Shown here piece after piece: positions 1 to 10,720 of a stretch of 64,000 bases of DNA. The stretch lies in assembly GCF_003590095.1 (NCBI RefSeq), contig NC_039490.1, positions 10,061,834 to 10,125,833 on the forward strand, given 5' to 3'. The notes under the pieces were generated by a model that was not told where the DNA came from, made no database searches, and saw only the letters and a program-made list of their open reading frames with translations. Origin of the DNA: Trichoplusia ni. Its lineage: Eukaryota > Arthropoda > Insecta > Lepidoptera > Noctuidae. Positions within the stretch are counted from its first letter, which is position 1. The number at the start of each line of letters is the position of its first letter. The position numbers were made by a program, and so were the translations under genes.

Positions 1-76
1 CTTAGTATATGAGGCGATGAAAGTCAACTTTATCTAACGGTCTATTACCACGTTTTAAAGCAATATTATTATGAAA

Positions 77-230
77 TGATGTAACGGTTTACTCACGCGT
101 ATTTATCGGGGTAGCCCGACTAGTTTCGGACCCAACCGGAGTCCTTAATCATGAGCAGACGCGGCGGGATCGCGAGTCGAACATTTAATAATGAATCAGT
201 CTCACGATAGTTATTATAAAAATTTTATTA
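77..230 (+). repeat. Rep-B dispersed repeat copy
   Basis: The core TTTACTCACGCGTATTTATC, followed by CCCGACTAGTTTCGGACCC, recurs near 7590, 18980, 36840, 41725 and (inverted) 54360. The right part, ending near TAGTTATTATAAAAA, is shared with the copy at 7586-7860. No coding potential, pol III box or clear target duplication is seen, so the class is unknown; a non-autonomous DNA element is possible. Confidence 0.6.
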
Positions 231-259
231 TGGTTTTTTCTAACCTATAAGATATCAGA

Positions 260-413
260 GCTTCGAAATCGGAATAAAAATTATCCTATGCGTTAATCCT
301 ATTTACAAACTGTCTGTGTACCAAATTTCATCAGAACCCGTTCAGTGGTTTTTGCGTGAAAGAGGAACAAACATCCATACATACAAACTTTCGCGTTTAT
401 AATATTAGGAGGA
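260..413 (-). mobile_element. Hel-3 Helitron-like element, 3' truncated
   Basis: On the minus strand the copy starts A|TCCTCCTAATATTATAA, then reads CGCGAAAGTTTG and CACTGAACGGG. It matches the complete copy at 13084-13274. The CTAG end is missing here. Confidence 0.55.
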
Positions 414-767
414 TTATTGGGTGTTGAAGACTGTATTAACACTCGTAGAGGGCCAAAGGCATACTTATGTTGCTTCGTGTACTAAGGGCTTAGATCACAA
501 GAACGAATGTGTAATTCTTGTATTTTATTAAAGGAAACAATTAAATTAATTGTTAAAGTATTTGTTATAGAGTAATTATTTCCTTAACTATAGTTATGGA
601 AAGCGTTTAGATAATTACTGAATACTTTTATTATAGAAAACTATAGTTATCTTTATTAATAACAGCTTAAATATGTCTTAAGTGGTGTGGCAAAAACACA
701 TACAATCAGACAGGTAGAATTTGTCATATACTTAAATTACATCATATTTTAATGAAGTTAGGGGTAT
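414..767. other. AT-rich intergenic DNA
   Basis: Nothing recognisable beyond short A/T runs. No open frame of note and no known repeat core. Confidence 0.5.
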
Positions 768-903
768 CGTGTCGCCCAGGTAACTGGGTTGAGGAGGTCA
801 GATAGACAGTCGCTCTTTGTAAAACACTGGTACTTAGCTGAAACCGGTTGGACAGGTAGCCGACCCCAACATAGTTGGGAAAAGGCTAGGCCGATGATGA
901 TGA
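768..903 (+). mobile_element. SINE-5 3' part
   Basis: It reads AACTGGGTTGAGGAGGTCAG, then ACAGTCGCTC, CCGACCCCAACATAGTTGGG and a GATGATGATGA tail. This is the 3' portion of the family whose fullest copy is 61004-61365. The pol III promoter half is absent. Confidence 0.7.
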
Positions 904-1060
904 TTTTAATGAAGTTAGTGTTTTTTTTACTTTGACATTACATTTGAAAGTCTCTTACCCAGGCGTGCGGATAGTTTAAGCATCCTTTAGTATTATTTGA
1001 TGTGTAATTGTCATGTAATTTTTATAGGTTTTCGTGATTCACCCCATTTTACCAGTTACG

Positions 1061-1144
1061 AACCGGTCGCGCTGGAGAAATTATGGAGAGGCCTATGTCC
1101 AACAGTGGACTGCTATAGGCCGAGATGATGATGATGATGATGAT
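1061..1144 (+). mobile_element. RTE-type LINE, 3' terminus with (GAT)n tail
   Basis: One frame reads EAYVQQWTAIGR and then runs into a (GAT)n tail. The motif EAYVQQW/EAFAQQW followed by a short repeat is how lepidopteran RTE-clade ORF2 proteins end. Only the last few tens of bases survive, as expected from 5' truncation during target-primed reverse transcription. Confidence 0.6.
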
Positions 1145-1449
1145 TTTACCAGTTTCCAAAACACATCGGTCCTTATTCGCTATACCTGAATACTTAAACC
1201 TGTCTAACTCTTTTAATAGAATAAGTGTAAAATGATATGAAAAAAATCCTTCTCTATATGACAGCAATTTTCATACTGTACTGGCAATGACTAGAAAATG
1301 AGATTTTAATACCGTACTGGCGAAAGAACTTGCTTTAAGTTGTTAACTGTACCGCTCTGGGTTATAACTTTGTCTGCTCAAAAAGGGTTTAGTTGTGACA
1401 TGACGAAGGCCTGTGTGTATAATATCGTGGTTTCCTTGCGGTTCTATGG
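1145..1449. other. unassigned AT-rich DNA
   Basis: No repeat core or gene recognised. The weak minus-strand open frame here includes the RTE tail and shows no domain. Confidence 0.4.
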
Positions 1450-1732
1450 ATGAATTTGTGTGTATAAGGTGCAGATTCGGTCCCAAGGCAGGCAAAGTAC
1501 ATGACTTTTTCAAAGATATATATGTACTTTCTTAATGATTCTTAGACGACACTGAACGGTGAAGGAAAACGTCGTGAGGAAACCTTTATTACAAATATTT
1601 ATTTATTTTATATTAGAATCTGAAATCGCCCGCAGTGAGCTAGCGTGGTGATCAATGCTCAAACCTTTCCCTATACGGGAAGAGGCCTGAGCCCAGCAGT
1701 GGGATGTATGTAGGCTGGTATTATAGACTCAG
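1450..1732 (+). mobile_element. SINE-4 (tRNA-derived, RTE-like tail)
   Basis: A degraded B box (GCAGATTCGGTCCCAAGGC) is followed by AACGGTGAAGGAAAACGTCG, GCAGTGAGCTAGCGTGGTGA and a tail GAAGAGGCCTGAGCCCAGCA. The tail matches the end of the RTE-type LINE, which suggests that LINE mobilised it. The fullest copy is 33385-33652. Confidence 0.6.
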
Positions 1733-2678
1733 GTTCGTGGTTTCACTAGATTTTTACCTACTATCTCTAGTTATAAAGACTACGAGACTAATTTCAGACC
1801 CAACCGGAGTTATTGATCAAAAGTACTACAATTTCAAAAATTTCGATCGCAATTTGATCAATTGTTTATTACTTTAAGCATAAAGAACAAACATTTAGCA
1901 TAAAGTATACAAATTTAATTTGTTTTCAACGCTCAAATTGTTAAAGGTGAAGTGAGGGAAGTGACTCATTTCACGTCGCGAATTGCATACAATTGTGTAA
2001 GTGCTAAGTGTGCGGTGCCGTTGTGGTTAACTGACCGAGTTATTGTAAAGGATGTAGGTTCAATCCATTTAGCAATATTTTTGTGGATACTTAAAGTGAT
2101 ATTTTTATTTAATTTGATGATTTTATAATGGTATATTTTGTTCATGCACGTTTTGGGATAGCTTAGGATAGAAATAAATGATACAAATTCGATAAAAAAT
2201 TATAGAAAAACTGCTTTAATTTTCCACAGTTATTTATGCATGTTATATCATAATTATGCTAGATAATTTTGCACTGTTTCGAACATGCGTAGTTTACTCA
2301 AAACCTATGTTTGAATGACTTCACTTTTGCCTCTTTTCTTACCGTCATAGCATTTCTCCGCATAAAACTGAAATAATCGATAATATTGAATTTCCAAAAT
2401 CAATAATAAATATACACGACCGCCGACAAACGTGCATTTTACCCTACTTAAATTTGTTAACACAATTGATTATAATTAAGTGTATAATATTAATGAATAT
2501 GTCTTTAATTGTAGTCATTAACTTAATTTGGGTCGAATTTTATTTGGTTTCATTAAAGATTTTATCATTTTCATACACTTCTTGACTCATATTTGTAAAT
2601 ACGTTAATTCCTTTTACGAGAGAGACATTCTGTTACTTATCACTTGACTTGCATTGGTCAGTTTTGTATAAATGGATG
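1733..2678. other. intergenic DNA, no gene seen
   Basis: About 950 bp of AT-rich sequence. A 40-bp scrap of Rep-B lies near 1780-1820. No splice-flanked coding segment or RNA gene is recognised. Confidence 0.5.
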
Positions 2679-2842
2679 TCTGGATGTTTGTTCCTCTTTC
2701 ACGCAAAAACCACTGAACGGATTTAGACTAAACTTGGTAAACAGATAGTTTATACCCAGGATTAACACAAAGGATAGTTTTTATCCCGATTTTAAGTTCC
2801 CGTGGGATCATTTTCGATGCATTCCGCGGGCAACAACTAGTC
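2679..2842 (+). mobile_element. Hel-3 Helitron-like element, 5' truncated
   Basis: It contains CGCAAAAACCACTGAACGGA and TCCCGTGGGATCATTTTCG, and ends GGGCAACAACTAG|T. The 3' CTAG followed by T fits Helitron termini. The TC end is lost. Confidence 0.6.
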
Positions 2843-2936
2843 CAATATATTTGAGAGATTTGGTTTACCTATGTTTGTAGAAGTATCACTGTTTTAGAAA
2901 ACTGATAGGAAATATGAGGTATTAAGTAAGTATGAG

Positions 2937-3085
2937 AATCAATGCTCGTTCTCTGTATGAAAGGCCTGCAGTGGGACAGTTTCAGGCTGGTGTTATTAAC
3001 AGCTTCGGTAATGGCGCCCCACCGTGGGACTCACAAGCATGGTGATCAATGGTCGTACTCTGTACAAGAGGCTTGCAATGATACA
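2937..3085. repeat. Rep-C dispersed repeat
   Basis: It shares GGCCTGCAGTGGGACAG, GGTAATGGCGCCCCACCGTG and GATCAATG.TCG with 53205-53345. The GATCAATGCTC and GGCCT..AGTGGGA words also occur in SINE-4, so this may be a rearranged SINE-4 relative. Confidence 0.5.
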
Positions 3086-3090
3086 ATTAC

Positions 3091-4575
3091 ATTTCTGACA
3101 TTGCTATTTTAAATTTAATAACAATTTTGTATTGACAAGTCTTTGTTCTTTTAATTTCATTTAATAAAGCAAACGGTTTTATTGATTCAGCTGTTGAATT
3201 ATATATAAGTGATATATGGGTGTCCTGTGTTGAATGATAAATTGTTTAATTTGCATAAGAATTGACATTAGTCATACCCTGTTATCAATTTAATATTCAA
3301 TCTGTGTATTTTGATAGTTTTCTGTCAAACAAAAAATGGTTTGGGTCAAATCTTTTACAAGGCGGGCTTTTGGGATGATATCGCAGTTAAAAATGAAATT
3401 TTCCGTCGTCAAAAATTATTTTTGAAAACGATATCGCGGCTTTTTTCGTTTCTATAGTTATATTGTTACTGCTAAATACTAAGACTACGTATTTTTTAAG
3501 TCACAGTCACATGCTGTGTCTCTCCCTATACGTAATTAGAGACAAATAGAATTTTAAGTCAAATTTGTTTTAAAATTTCGTATGAATTAATCAGGATAAC
3601 AATTGTGGGGTTATAATATTCATAATAGTGTACTAAACCTTTTAAAATAAATAAAGAAAAAAATATTGGGATTTAGTTCGTAGTTTACAGAGGGCGCTCA
3701 ATAGATGGCGTTGTAAGCTAAGCGTTCAGTTTATCACAGCATCTTGGGTTGATATACCGAGTCGTGATTTAACACAGTTTAAATAAACGTTGTTCTTGTT
3801 TATTATTGTTTAACAATAGTGGGAAAGTATTGGATTTGTTTCTATTAGTAATAGATTATAGGTAGTTAAGTATAAAACCGAACCTGACCGTTTTAAGAGT
3901 AACCTTTTGACTGGTCGTAATATTGAACAGAAACGATTAAATTCGAGTCGATCGCTCGAAACCAAGGATTTCCTACAAATCGACTAAAGATAAATAATTT
4001 GACATGAACATTGGTTACCTACGCATCATTTTTTTGTCCGGACTTACTGTAGCTTAACCTTGATTTAGCAGAAACAATTCATCTGAGAAAACTTTAACAG
4101 TCTAGCTATCACCGATTTTGTACGGAACCCTGACAAAAAAAACCTACACAACTTACATTTAAAGTTGTATAACTATTTCCTAAGTTACATTAACGATTAT
4201 TTTCATCCAAGTCTAAAATTTTCAAAAACAAAAAAATAATTAAAACCTTTATCCGTTAACATAAAATGGAAAAATCACAAAACGTAGCGTAACGTAAACG
4301 TAAACGTAGCCATAGCAACCCAAGATGGCTGCCAAACAGTTGAAATTCTAATTACACGACGAAAACATTCACGATAGCATAAATCAAGTTTTACAAACAA
4401 TAAACAAACACACGAGATGTTTTTAACTACTTATAAATGTCTGTCTGTTTATCTGGTTCCTAATTTATATATTTTTGTTTGTGTTAAAATGCTTGTGTTG
4501 AAGTTATAACATATTTTCAACGGGTTTTTTTATGTTTTCTGACTGTTTCTTCAATTGTAACTAGATTTTTTTTTA
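3091..4575. other. intergenic DNA with a Pho/YY1-like site
   Basis: About 1.5 kb with no assigned transposon. It contains an ACGTAA-type run near 4285-4315 and CCAAGATGGCTGCC at about 4320-4333. No gene is seen. Low repeat content makes it a candidate for regulatory DNA upstream of inv. Confidence 0.35.
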
Positions 4576-4579
4576 TCTG

Positions 4580-4682
4580 TGGAGTTTGTTGCGCTGTTTC
4601 TGGTATAGACTGATGATTTAGGAAGCGGTGAAGGTTGAGTTGTTGGGTCCTATCCAGTGTTATCTTGGAGTTCAAAAAGATT
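4580..4682 (+). repeat. Rep-D copy
   Basis: The core GTTTGTTGCGCTGTTTC.., TTAGGAAGCGGTGAAGG and GTTCAAAAAGAT is shared with 6619-6785, 12164-12228 and 27842-27960. Class unknown. Confidence 0.55.
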
Positions 4683-4729
4683 CATTTTCTAGAAGGTTTT
4701 TGCACAATAAAAACAACTCCCACATTACG

Positions 4730-4925
4730 TAAGAATACGTAAGAAAATTCTTGTGTCTCGGGGGGATTCGCAAACATTCAAGTCACATGCACAAAGACAC
4801 CCAGACTCAGGACCCAGAAGCATTCGTAGTTCACACAAACGCTTGTCCTAAGTGGGATCTTATTCGCGACAAGTTTCAAGACATTCGTTCAGTGTGGTGA
4901 CTTCAACCAATCGGCTATCCGTGTA
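4730..4925 (-). mobile_element. SINE-1 (tRNA-derived), degraded
   Basis: It reads CACAAACATTCAAGTCACATG, then GACACCCAGACTCAGGAC, and a worn tRNA-like head ending AACCAATCGGCTATCCGTG. On the minus strand the head reads GGATAGCCGATTGGTTGAAG, like an A box of a Leu/Ser-type tRNA. The B box is eroded. Confidence 0.65.
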
Positions 4926-5030
4926 GTACTTAGTAGCCTATTTTGAATAAATAGATTACATTATGATTTGACGGATTGATATCAAATCAAGACCATTTAC
5001 ACCTTTGTCAATCTGAAATTGTACCAATCA

Positions 5031-5320
5031 TCATTATCAGCCTAGCTTTTTCCCAACTATGTTGGGGTCGGCTTCCAGTCTAACCGGACCCAGCTAAGTA
5101 GCAGTGTTTTACAAGGAGCGACTGCCTACGTGACCTCCTCAGCCAGAACAACACGATACCCCTTAGTTAGACTGTCAGACTTTCTAGCTTCTGACTACCT
5201 GTAACGACTGTCAAAGATGTATGTATAACAGCCGAGACTCACGATTTAACTTGCCTTGCAAAACACGGAGGATCTCGTTTTGACAAAGATGGTCACCCAT
5301 CTACGAAAGTAAAATGTATA
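5031..5320 (-). mobile_element. SINE-5 copy, nearly full length
   Basis: It starts at the tail side with ATCATCATTATCAGCC, then CCCAACTATGTTGGGGTCGG, GGAGCGACTGCCTACGTGAC and AACACGGAGGATCTCG. Very similar to 61004-61365; the promoter end is incomplete. Confidence 0.7.
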
Positions 5321-5951
5321 GAATAGTTTGTCTTTCTTTAAAACACAAGAGACCTGAGTCCATACATAACCAGCCATGCATGTTACTTGCATGAGCCCTC
5401 ACCCCAATAGACTGTTGTTTTTATAAACTGTTTACAACGTAATATTTAAATATTACATGATATAAAATGCCTCATTGAGCAGGTTAAGAGCCGCGACATT
5501 ATTTTTGTGGCCCTTTTTAGTTATTCAGAAGTTAATAAATACTTTTTTGTGAAAGGGTAAAAAAATGTGCTTCTGATAGAATGGGTTTTGGAAGACAGAT
5601 AGGTATTTGTTTTGTGGAAATTAGTGTTTAGTTAAATCTAGGGAGACTGGAATTAAAAACCAAAGTAGCTTGGAAAAGGAGAGCAGAATTTAAATTCCAT
5701 ACAGAGAGGCCTTTTAAAAAAATACACATCAATTAATCACACAAGTAAATTTCGATGAGTTATTCCAGAATATCAGCCACCTCAATATCAAATTCTATCA
5801 AAATCAGTCAAGCGATTAAGCGTTCATAAACAACAAACATACAAACACTCACCGTTATATTAGTGACCAAGTTTGCGCCCTTGGCAGTACATTCCAATTA
5901 AATCATATTGCTATATTAAAAGCATATCTATCAATATTCCTATTCCTTATA
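5321..5951. other. AT-rich intergenic DNA
   Basis: No gene recognised. Scraps resembling Helitron-like body sequence (CAAAATCAGTCAAGCG near 5800) are too short to assign. Confidence 0.4.
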
Positions 5952-5952
5952 T

Positions 5953-6194
5953 GCCCGCGACTTCGTCCACGTGGGTAGAAGATATAAGTTATGATTTATA
6001 GCTGCCCTGTTTTTTTTCACATTTTCCATTGTATCTTCGCTCCTATTAGTCGCAGCGTGATGGTTTATAGCCTTCCTCGATGAATGGTCTATTCAACACA
6101 AAAATAATTTTTCAATTTGGACCAGTAGTTCCTGAGATTAGCGCGTTCAAACAAACAAACAAACTCTTCAGCTTTATATATTAGTATATTGATA
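5953..6194 (-). mobile_element. Hel-1 Helitron-like element, 3' end worn
   Basis: It carries CCCGCGACTTCGTCCACGTG, CGCTCCTATTAGTCGCAGCG and GAGATTAGCGCGTTCAAAC, with the 5' side near TTAGTATATTGATA. The CTAG terminus has decayed. Confidence 0.65.
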
Positions 6195-6454
6195 GATAAT
6201 AACAATCAGCTATGTAACAACGGTTTATAATTATTTGATTACTGTCAACAATATTGACTAGTTATCTATGATATGAATTGTTTTATGCGGAAATTGTCTT
6301 AGTAATTATAAAATACTAGTTTGAAAAGGACTCTTAGTAGTTTCGTTCGCTTGGAGACTTAAAGTTGTCCTCTATCGGAGAGTTTATTTGTCTTGTGTAC
6401 GAAGGGCCTTAGATTAGGTAGTGTCGAAAAAACAAAAGATCAAAATCAAAAGTC

Positions 6455-6612
6455 TTTTTTTTTCCCTTGCCTACTGTGTCCCACTGCTGGGCAAAGGCCT
6501 CCCCCAAATCCTTCCACGACTCTCTATTCTGGGACTCATGGAACCAGCCTGCGCGGTAAGCGTTGAGGTCGTCTCGCCACCGCTTCCTAGGTCGCCCACG
6601 ACGACGCCGTCC
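6455..6612 (-). mobile_element. RTE-type LINE ORF2 C-terminus, 12-bp TSD
   Basis: The minus strand encodes GRPRKRWRDDLNAYRAGWF, then ESWKDLGEAFAQQWDTVGK. This is the typical C-terminus of RTE-clade ORF2 (endonuclease-reverse transcriptase), followed by an A-rich tail. The insertion is flanked by direct repeats AAATCAAAAGTC at 6443-6454 and 6613-6624. It is a 158-bp, heavily 5'-truncated retrocopy; no reverse transcriptase core is present. Confidence 0.8.
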
Positions 6613-6618
6613 AAATCA

Positions 6619-6785
6619 AAAGTCATTTATTCAAATTATTGTACTACGTAGCACTTTTTGAAGGTCTAATTACATTGGACAGCACCCAGTTTCGCCCACC
6701 CTTCACCGCTTCCTAAGTGCTCTTGCTGTGAGGGAAGAATCAGCGCAACAAACTCCACAGCAGCACGCTGTCTTTCCGTTTACAA
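6619..6785 (-). repeat. Rep-D copy
   Basis: It reads AGCACTTTTTGAAGG, CCACCCTTCACCGCTTCCTA and AACAAACTCCACAGCAGCAC, the reverse of 27842-27960. The adjacent RTE tail (6455-6612) appears to have landed in or beside this element. Confidence 0.6.
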
Positions 6786-6924
6786 TAGTGGGTGAAGACC
6801 AAGGCCCTGATCTGGAAACCTTAAGATTTTTTTATCTAGCCCACTGTATCCCAGCTTGGCAACGTTTAGTAAAGGAAACAAATACTGGCGAAGCTTAAGT
6901 TATCCAATTATTCCTACTTCGTTA

Positions 6925-7120
6925 TTAAGTTCTTTTTTTCCGGGTGTCGCGGGAGGTTTCACAAACATTCAAGTCACATGCACATATCAATAAGACTCAG
7001 GACAAGCATTCGTGGATCACACAAACGCTTATCCTACGCTTAGATCAAACCCGCGACACTTCGCGCAAAGTCACCATGGCAAACCCGCCGTGGTGACCTC
7101 AACCAATCGGCATTTAGCAT
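6925..7120 (-). mobile_element. SINE-1 copy
   Basis: It begins with a GTGTCGCGGGAGGTTTCAC tail, then ATTCAAGTCACATGCAC, CGTGGATCACACAAACGC and the head side AACCAATCGGC. Divergent in the T-arm region. Confidence 0.65.
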
Positions 7121-7257
7121 GGCTTAGCACCTATTTAGATAATAAAGATTAGATTTCCCACTTCATTTATTCTTTCAACAGATTAATAATGTAGTTAATC
7201 TGAGAGCTAGCTTTGACTACCAGATAACCAGACTTATCGGCGAGAGGACACAGCCAG

Positions 7258-7548
7258 CCAGGGCCCCGATTCTGCTATTTTACAATGGCCGATGAATGAA
7301 TGGCAATTGAATTAAATTTGAAATTATTCCTATTCTATCTATCTATCTACTATCAAAATATTCCTATTCTCTTAAGCATTTTGTCAATACAATAATTGGA
7401 ACTTAATTGTATTGACCTTGAGTTTAGCGTCCACACTGCATTTCCAATTATTGTGCAGAAAAAGGCTTAAGATAAAACGAAAATTGACATTTTAAGCTAA
7501 ATTTCATTCATTCATCGGCCATTTTAAATAGCAGAATTGGGGCCCTGG
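7258..7548. mobile_element. MITE with long terminal inverted repeats
   Basis: The left end CCAGGGCCCCGATTCTGC.. (7258-7301) and right end ..GAATTGGGGCCCTGG (7505-7548) are inverted repeats of about 44 bp with few mismatches, including GGCCGATGAATGAATG. The interior has CAATACAATAATTGGAACTT and no coding potential. No clear target duplication is visible. A half copy lies in inv intron 1 at 17829-17995. Confidence 0.7.
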
Positions 7549-7585
7549 TATAAAAACTAACTATAATAAGTTATTACTTTATTAA

Positions 7586-7860
7586 ATGATGCAACTGTTT
7601 ACTCGCGCGTATTCATCGGGATTGGCCGACTAGTTTCCGATCCACCGCCTCGTCAGCTCATGATTAAAGACTCTGGTTTTTTCTCTAGTATACGGAGTAT
7701 ACCGTTTTTTTTTCTCTAGCCCACTGTGTCCCACTGCTGGGCAAAGGCCAAAATCTCCTCCCCCAAATCCCTCCACGACTCTCTATTCTGGGCCGCATGA
7801 GTATACCGTTACATCATTTAATAATAAATCATTCTCACGGTAGTTACTATAAAAAAATGT
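7586..7860 (+). repeat. Rep-B copy interrupted by an RTE tail
   Basis: The left part reads GATGCAACTGTTTACTCGCG and CGTCAGCTCATGATTAAAG. The right part resumes after the RTE insertion with ATCATTCTCACGGTAGTTAC. Both parts align with 77-230. Confidence 0.6.
7707..7798 (-). mobile_element. RTE-type LINE tail with 12-bp TSD
   Basis: This 92-bp insertion has a poly-T start on the plus strand (poly-A tail on the minus strand). It then reads CCCACTGTGTCCCACTGCTG, the complement of the AQQWDTVG coding end. It is flanked by GAGTATACCGTT at 7695-7706 and 7799-7810. It lies inside a Rep-B copy and is therefore younger than it. Confidence 0.8.
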
Positions 7861-8049
7861 TAGCAACGTTCACTTAGGACACCCCCTGTGGGGTTCGAAC
7901 CTCGACTTAGTGCCGTACTACCTTTGTAAGGCAAGCGAGAGTAGCTGGATCTTAACTTAAACTCTAATTGATTCCATTAAAATACAAGTTTGGACTATTA
8001 AAGCCAGATGTATTTAGGAAACTAATCGATTCCTGAGACACACACAATT

Positions 8050-8190
8050 GGGTTGTCAAATGTTCTAGCTTTTGACTACCCTTAATATGAATAACAGCCG
8101 GGAGCTACACACATACATGGTCGACCATCCACGGACCGACCGTGTCAAGAGTAGCTTAACTTGTGCAGTTGTAGCTTATTCAACTCATCC
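8050..8190 (-). mobile_element. SINE-5, promoter-side half
   Basis: It shows TTGACTACCCTTAATATG, CCATCCACGGACCGACCG and AGTAGCTTAACTTGTGCAG, matching the 5' half of SINE-5. The tail half is missing. Confidence 0.55.
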
Positions 8191-8338
8191 TTGCTACAAA
8201 ACCTAAAAACACACACACCAAGCGCCTTTAATATTTAATAACTAAAAAAACTCTCACACTCAAATAAAAATAAATAGTTTTACAACAAAATGATTCCTTA
8301 TTGTTAAAGCTTTATTACAGTATAATAAAACTATAAAA

Positions 8339-8567
8339 TCAATACTAATAATATAAATGCGAAAGTAACTCTGTCTGTCTGTCTGCCTGTCTGTCTGTTA
8401 CGCTTTCACGTCTAAACCACTGAACTGATTTTAATGAAATTTGGTACAGACATAGAGTTGACCTTGAGAAAGAACATAGGATAGTTTTACCCCAGACTTT
8501 TGAAGAGTTCTCTTGGAAACGCGATATAACCGACATCGACGCGGGCGAAGCCGCGGGCGAAGAGCTA
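8339..8567 (+). mobile_element. Hel-2 Helitron-like element, both ends present
   Basis: The junctions are A|TCAATACTAATAATATAAA at the left and GGGCGAAGAGCTAG|T at the right: the TC...CTAG ends and A/T target expected of Helitrons. It contains a (TCTG)n run and GCGGGCGAAGCCGCGGGCGA near the 3' end. At 229 bp with no coding sequence, it is non-autonomous. Confidence 0.75.
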
Positions 8568-8855
8568 GTTATATAATAAAATGATTCACAGACTCGATGG
8601 TTCAATTAAGAAGTTAAGTTGGTGTGAAAATTTTGATATTTCTTGCATAATTTGTGTTGATACTCATCAGATACGGTTTGTCGTGGACTAACGGGTTAGG
8701 AACCGGAATCGTGTGTACAAGGTTGTGGGTTCAAAACCTAGTTATGTGTCTTTTTGTTTTTTGGATTTTATTTTGTTTATAATTACTGATGGGCTGACAA
8801 GAAAGGTAGCTAAAGGTAGTCTGGACGTGGAAGGCGGAGGGTGTTGCGGCGCAGC

Positions 8856-9180
8856 ATATAATCATCCTAGCTTTTTCCCAACTATGTTGGGGTCGGCTTC
8901 CAGTATAACGGATTCAGCAAAGTACCAGTGTTTGACAAGGAGCGACTGCCTATCTGACCTCCTCAACCCAATTACCTGGGCAACACGATACCCCATAGTT
9001 AGACTGGTTCTCAAACTTTGTAGCTTCTGACTACCTGTTACGACTGTCAACGATAATTTAACGTGCCTTCCGAAACACGGAGGAGCTCGAATGACAAAGA
9101 TGGTCACCCATCTACGGACTAACCCCGTCAAACGTAGCTTAACTTACTGACTTATGCAGTAATAGCTTAGCGATGAGCTC
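8856..9180 (-). mobile_element. SINE-5 copy, near full length
   Basis: The tail side ATAATCATCCTAGC is followed by CCCAACTATGTTGGGGTCGG, GACCTCCTCAACCCAATTAC, GTGCCTTCCGAAACACGGAG and AATAGCTTAGCGATGAGCTC, which contains the A-box region. Open frames on both strands here come from the repeat. Confidence 0.75.
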
Positions 9181-10310
9181 CGCGGCGTAACATAGGGAAG
9201 ACTTTATCAAGCAGTGGACGTTGGAAAGTTACTGTTGGTCAGTTTTAACCAATTCTTCAGATCAAAGTTATCGAGTGATTAAATTTTAATATCTAAGGGG
9301 CGAATTCTCATGTATAAAGAGAGACTGCAGCAGAATTAGGAGAGAAATAGATTACTTTACTGCGTGTATTATTTTTCAAGATCTGGCTTATTAAGTTTTA
9401 AGTCACCGTCAAGTATTATGCCGTCTCTGTCCTTTTAAAGTCTAAAGTAGCGACAGATATTTTTATATTTTATTCCAATTAAGATGTGTTTTGGTAGGTA
9501 TACTATTTCTTACAGTCTATGTTAACAGCTTTAAAAACATATCTATAATTTCGGTATTGCCATCTACTCAACAAAAACAATAGGTGATAGAATTTATTTA
9601 CACATTGCACAGCAAACAACAAGCTGGTCTTAACTTATATTCAAATCAAGGAGTTTGTACTAAACTATTAGTCAGCAAAATGAATGCCTCAAGATCGAAC
9701 TGACAGATAAGCATTGACAGAAACAAAAATGGCGGACATAGAAACAATTTTTTGCACATTAAACTTATGGACATACAGCTGATACAGTTTTATTTGCAAA
9801 AAAAATCATATTATTATAATTAACGTTCATATACAGACCATGTTTGATAATAATCAACTAGACGTAGGGCTGTATACGAATTCCTTTGCCTGTTTAACGT
9901 TTCCACTAAACATTATCGCGGTAAACGGAACGCGGCCGAGCTGACGCGAAAAAAAAGCTAACTGTCAAACTGACGTTTGCATTTTTCCCGCCAATTTAAA
10001 CGACAGCGGAGGTCATAACAGTTAAGACCATTTTGAGTCGAGGTGTCGTGAAACGCTTATAAATGTTGGTGTGATTAAAATTTATGGTTTTTGACTTTAT
10101 TTAATGTTTGTTTGCCCTTTTATGTCGAAGTTAATTCTAAGACAAATAAATAAATTCTGTATAAACGTGCTAAGACTTATAAATAAATAACTTTTTTGTT
10201 GGTCGACGGGCAAGTATACCTACAGTCTATTCTGTCATATGTACTCGTATAAAACTATTAGTGACGCCCCATAGTGCTACTCGCTCTTTGTTAGATAGTC
10301 TGTGCCTTGC
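9181..10310. other. intergenic DNA with a Pho/YY1-like site
   Basis: No gene or assigned transposon. It contains AAAAATGGCGGAC at 9725-9737 and a GC-richer patch near 9900-9970 (AACGGAACGCGGCCGAGCTG). It may be cis-regulatory DNA of inv; this is inference only. Confidence 0.3.
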
Positions 10311-10322
10311 TCATTTTTTTAT

Positions 10323-10410
10323 CTAGCCCACTGTGTCCCACTGCTGGGCAAAGGAGTCCGATAAATCCTTCCACGATTCTCTATTCCAGCCGACATGGAA
10401 CCAGCCTTTC
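10323..10410 (-). mobile_element. RTE-type LINE tail fragment
   Basis: It reads AGCCCACTGTGTCCCACTGC and TCCTTCCACGATTCTCTATTC, the complement of the ESWK..AQQWDTVG region. No target duplication was identified. Confidence 0.6.
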
Positions 10411-10540
10411 TCACTTTCTCATACCACGGGAAATCATTTTTTTTTTATATCAACTCTAGCCTTTATGATATCCGTCTCAGTGGGAGAAACTGGCATCCAA
10501 CCGCAGAGACTGGAGAAGCCGTGGAAAAGCCAATGTCTAA

Positions 10541-10720
10541 GACTTTGAAGCCCGTCGGCTTTCTGAGCTGGATGCCAAACGAGATGAGTTGAAAGCTCGA
10601 CCACTCGTAGCTATCAACTACAACTTTGTGGCTGGTACCCTGACATGCCCGCAGTGTGCGCGGACTTTTACGCACAAAATTGGTTACTCCAGCCACATGA
10701 GAGCACACGCACGCCAATAG
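10541..10720 (+). pseudogene. LINE ORF C-terminus with CCHH zinc knuckle
   Basis: A 59-codon frame begins DFEARRLSELDAKRDELKAR and ends with a knuckle CPQCARTFTHKIGYSSH..RAH before TAG. Two Cys and two His with this spacing, followed at once by a stop, are typical of the C-terminus of some non-LTR retrotransposon ORF2 proteins. The frame continues upstream as DWRSRGKANV but is broken by TAA at 10538-10540. It is a decayed retroelement fragment. Which LINE clade is uncertain. Confidence 0.5.

Noticed and set aside
10463..10717. 84-codon minus-strand frame
   Set aside because: It is the shadow of the plus-strand LINE C-terminus with the CCHH knuckle, which explains the sequence better.
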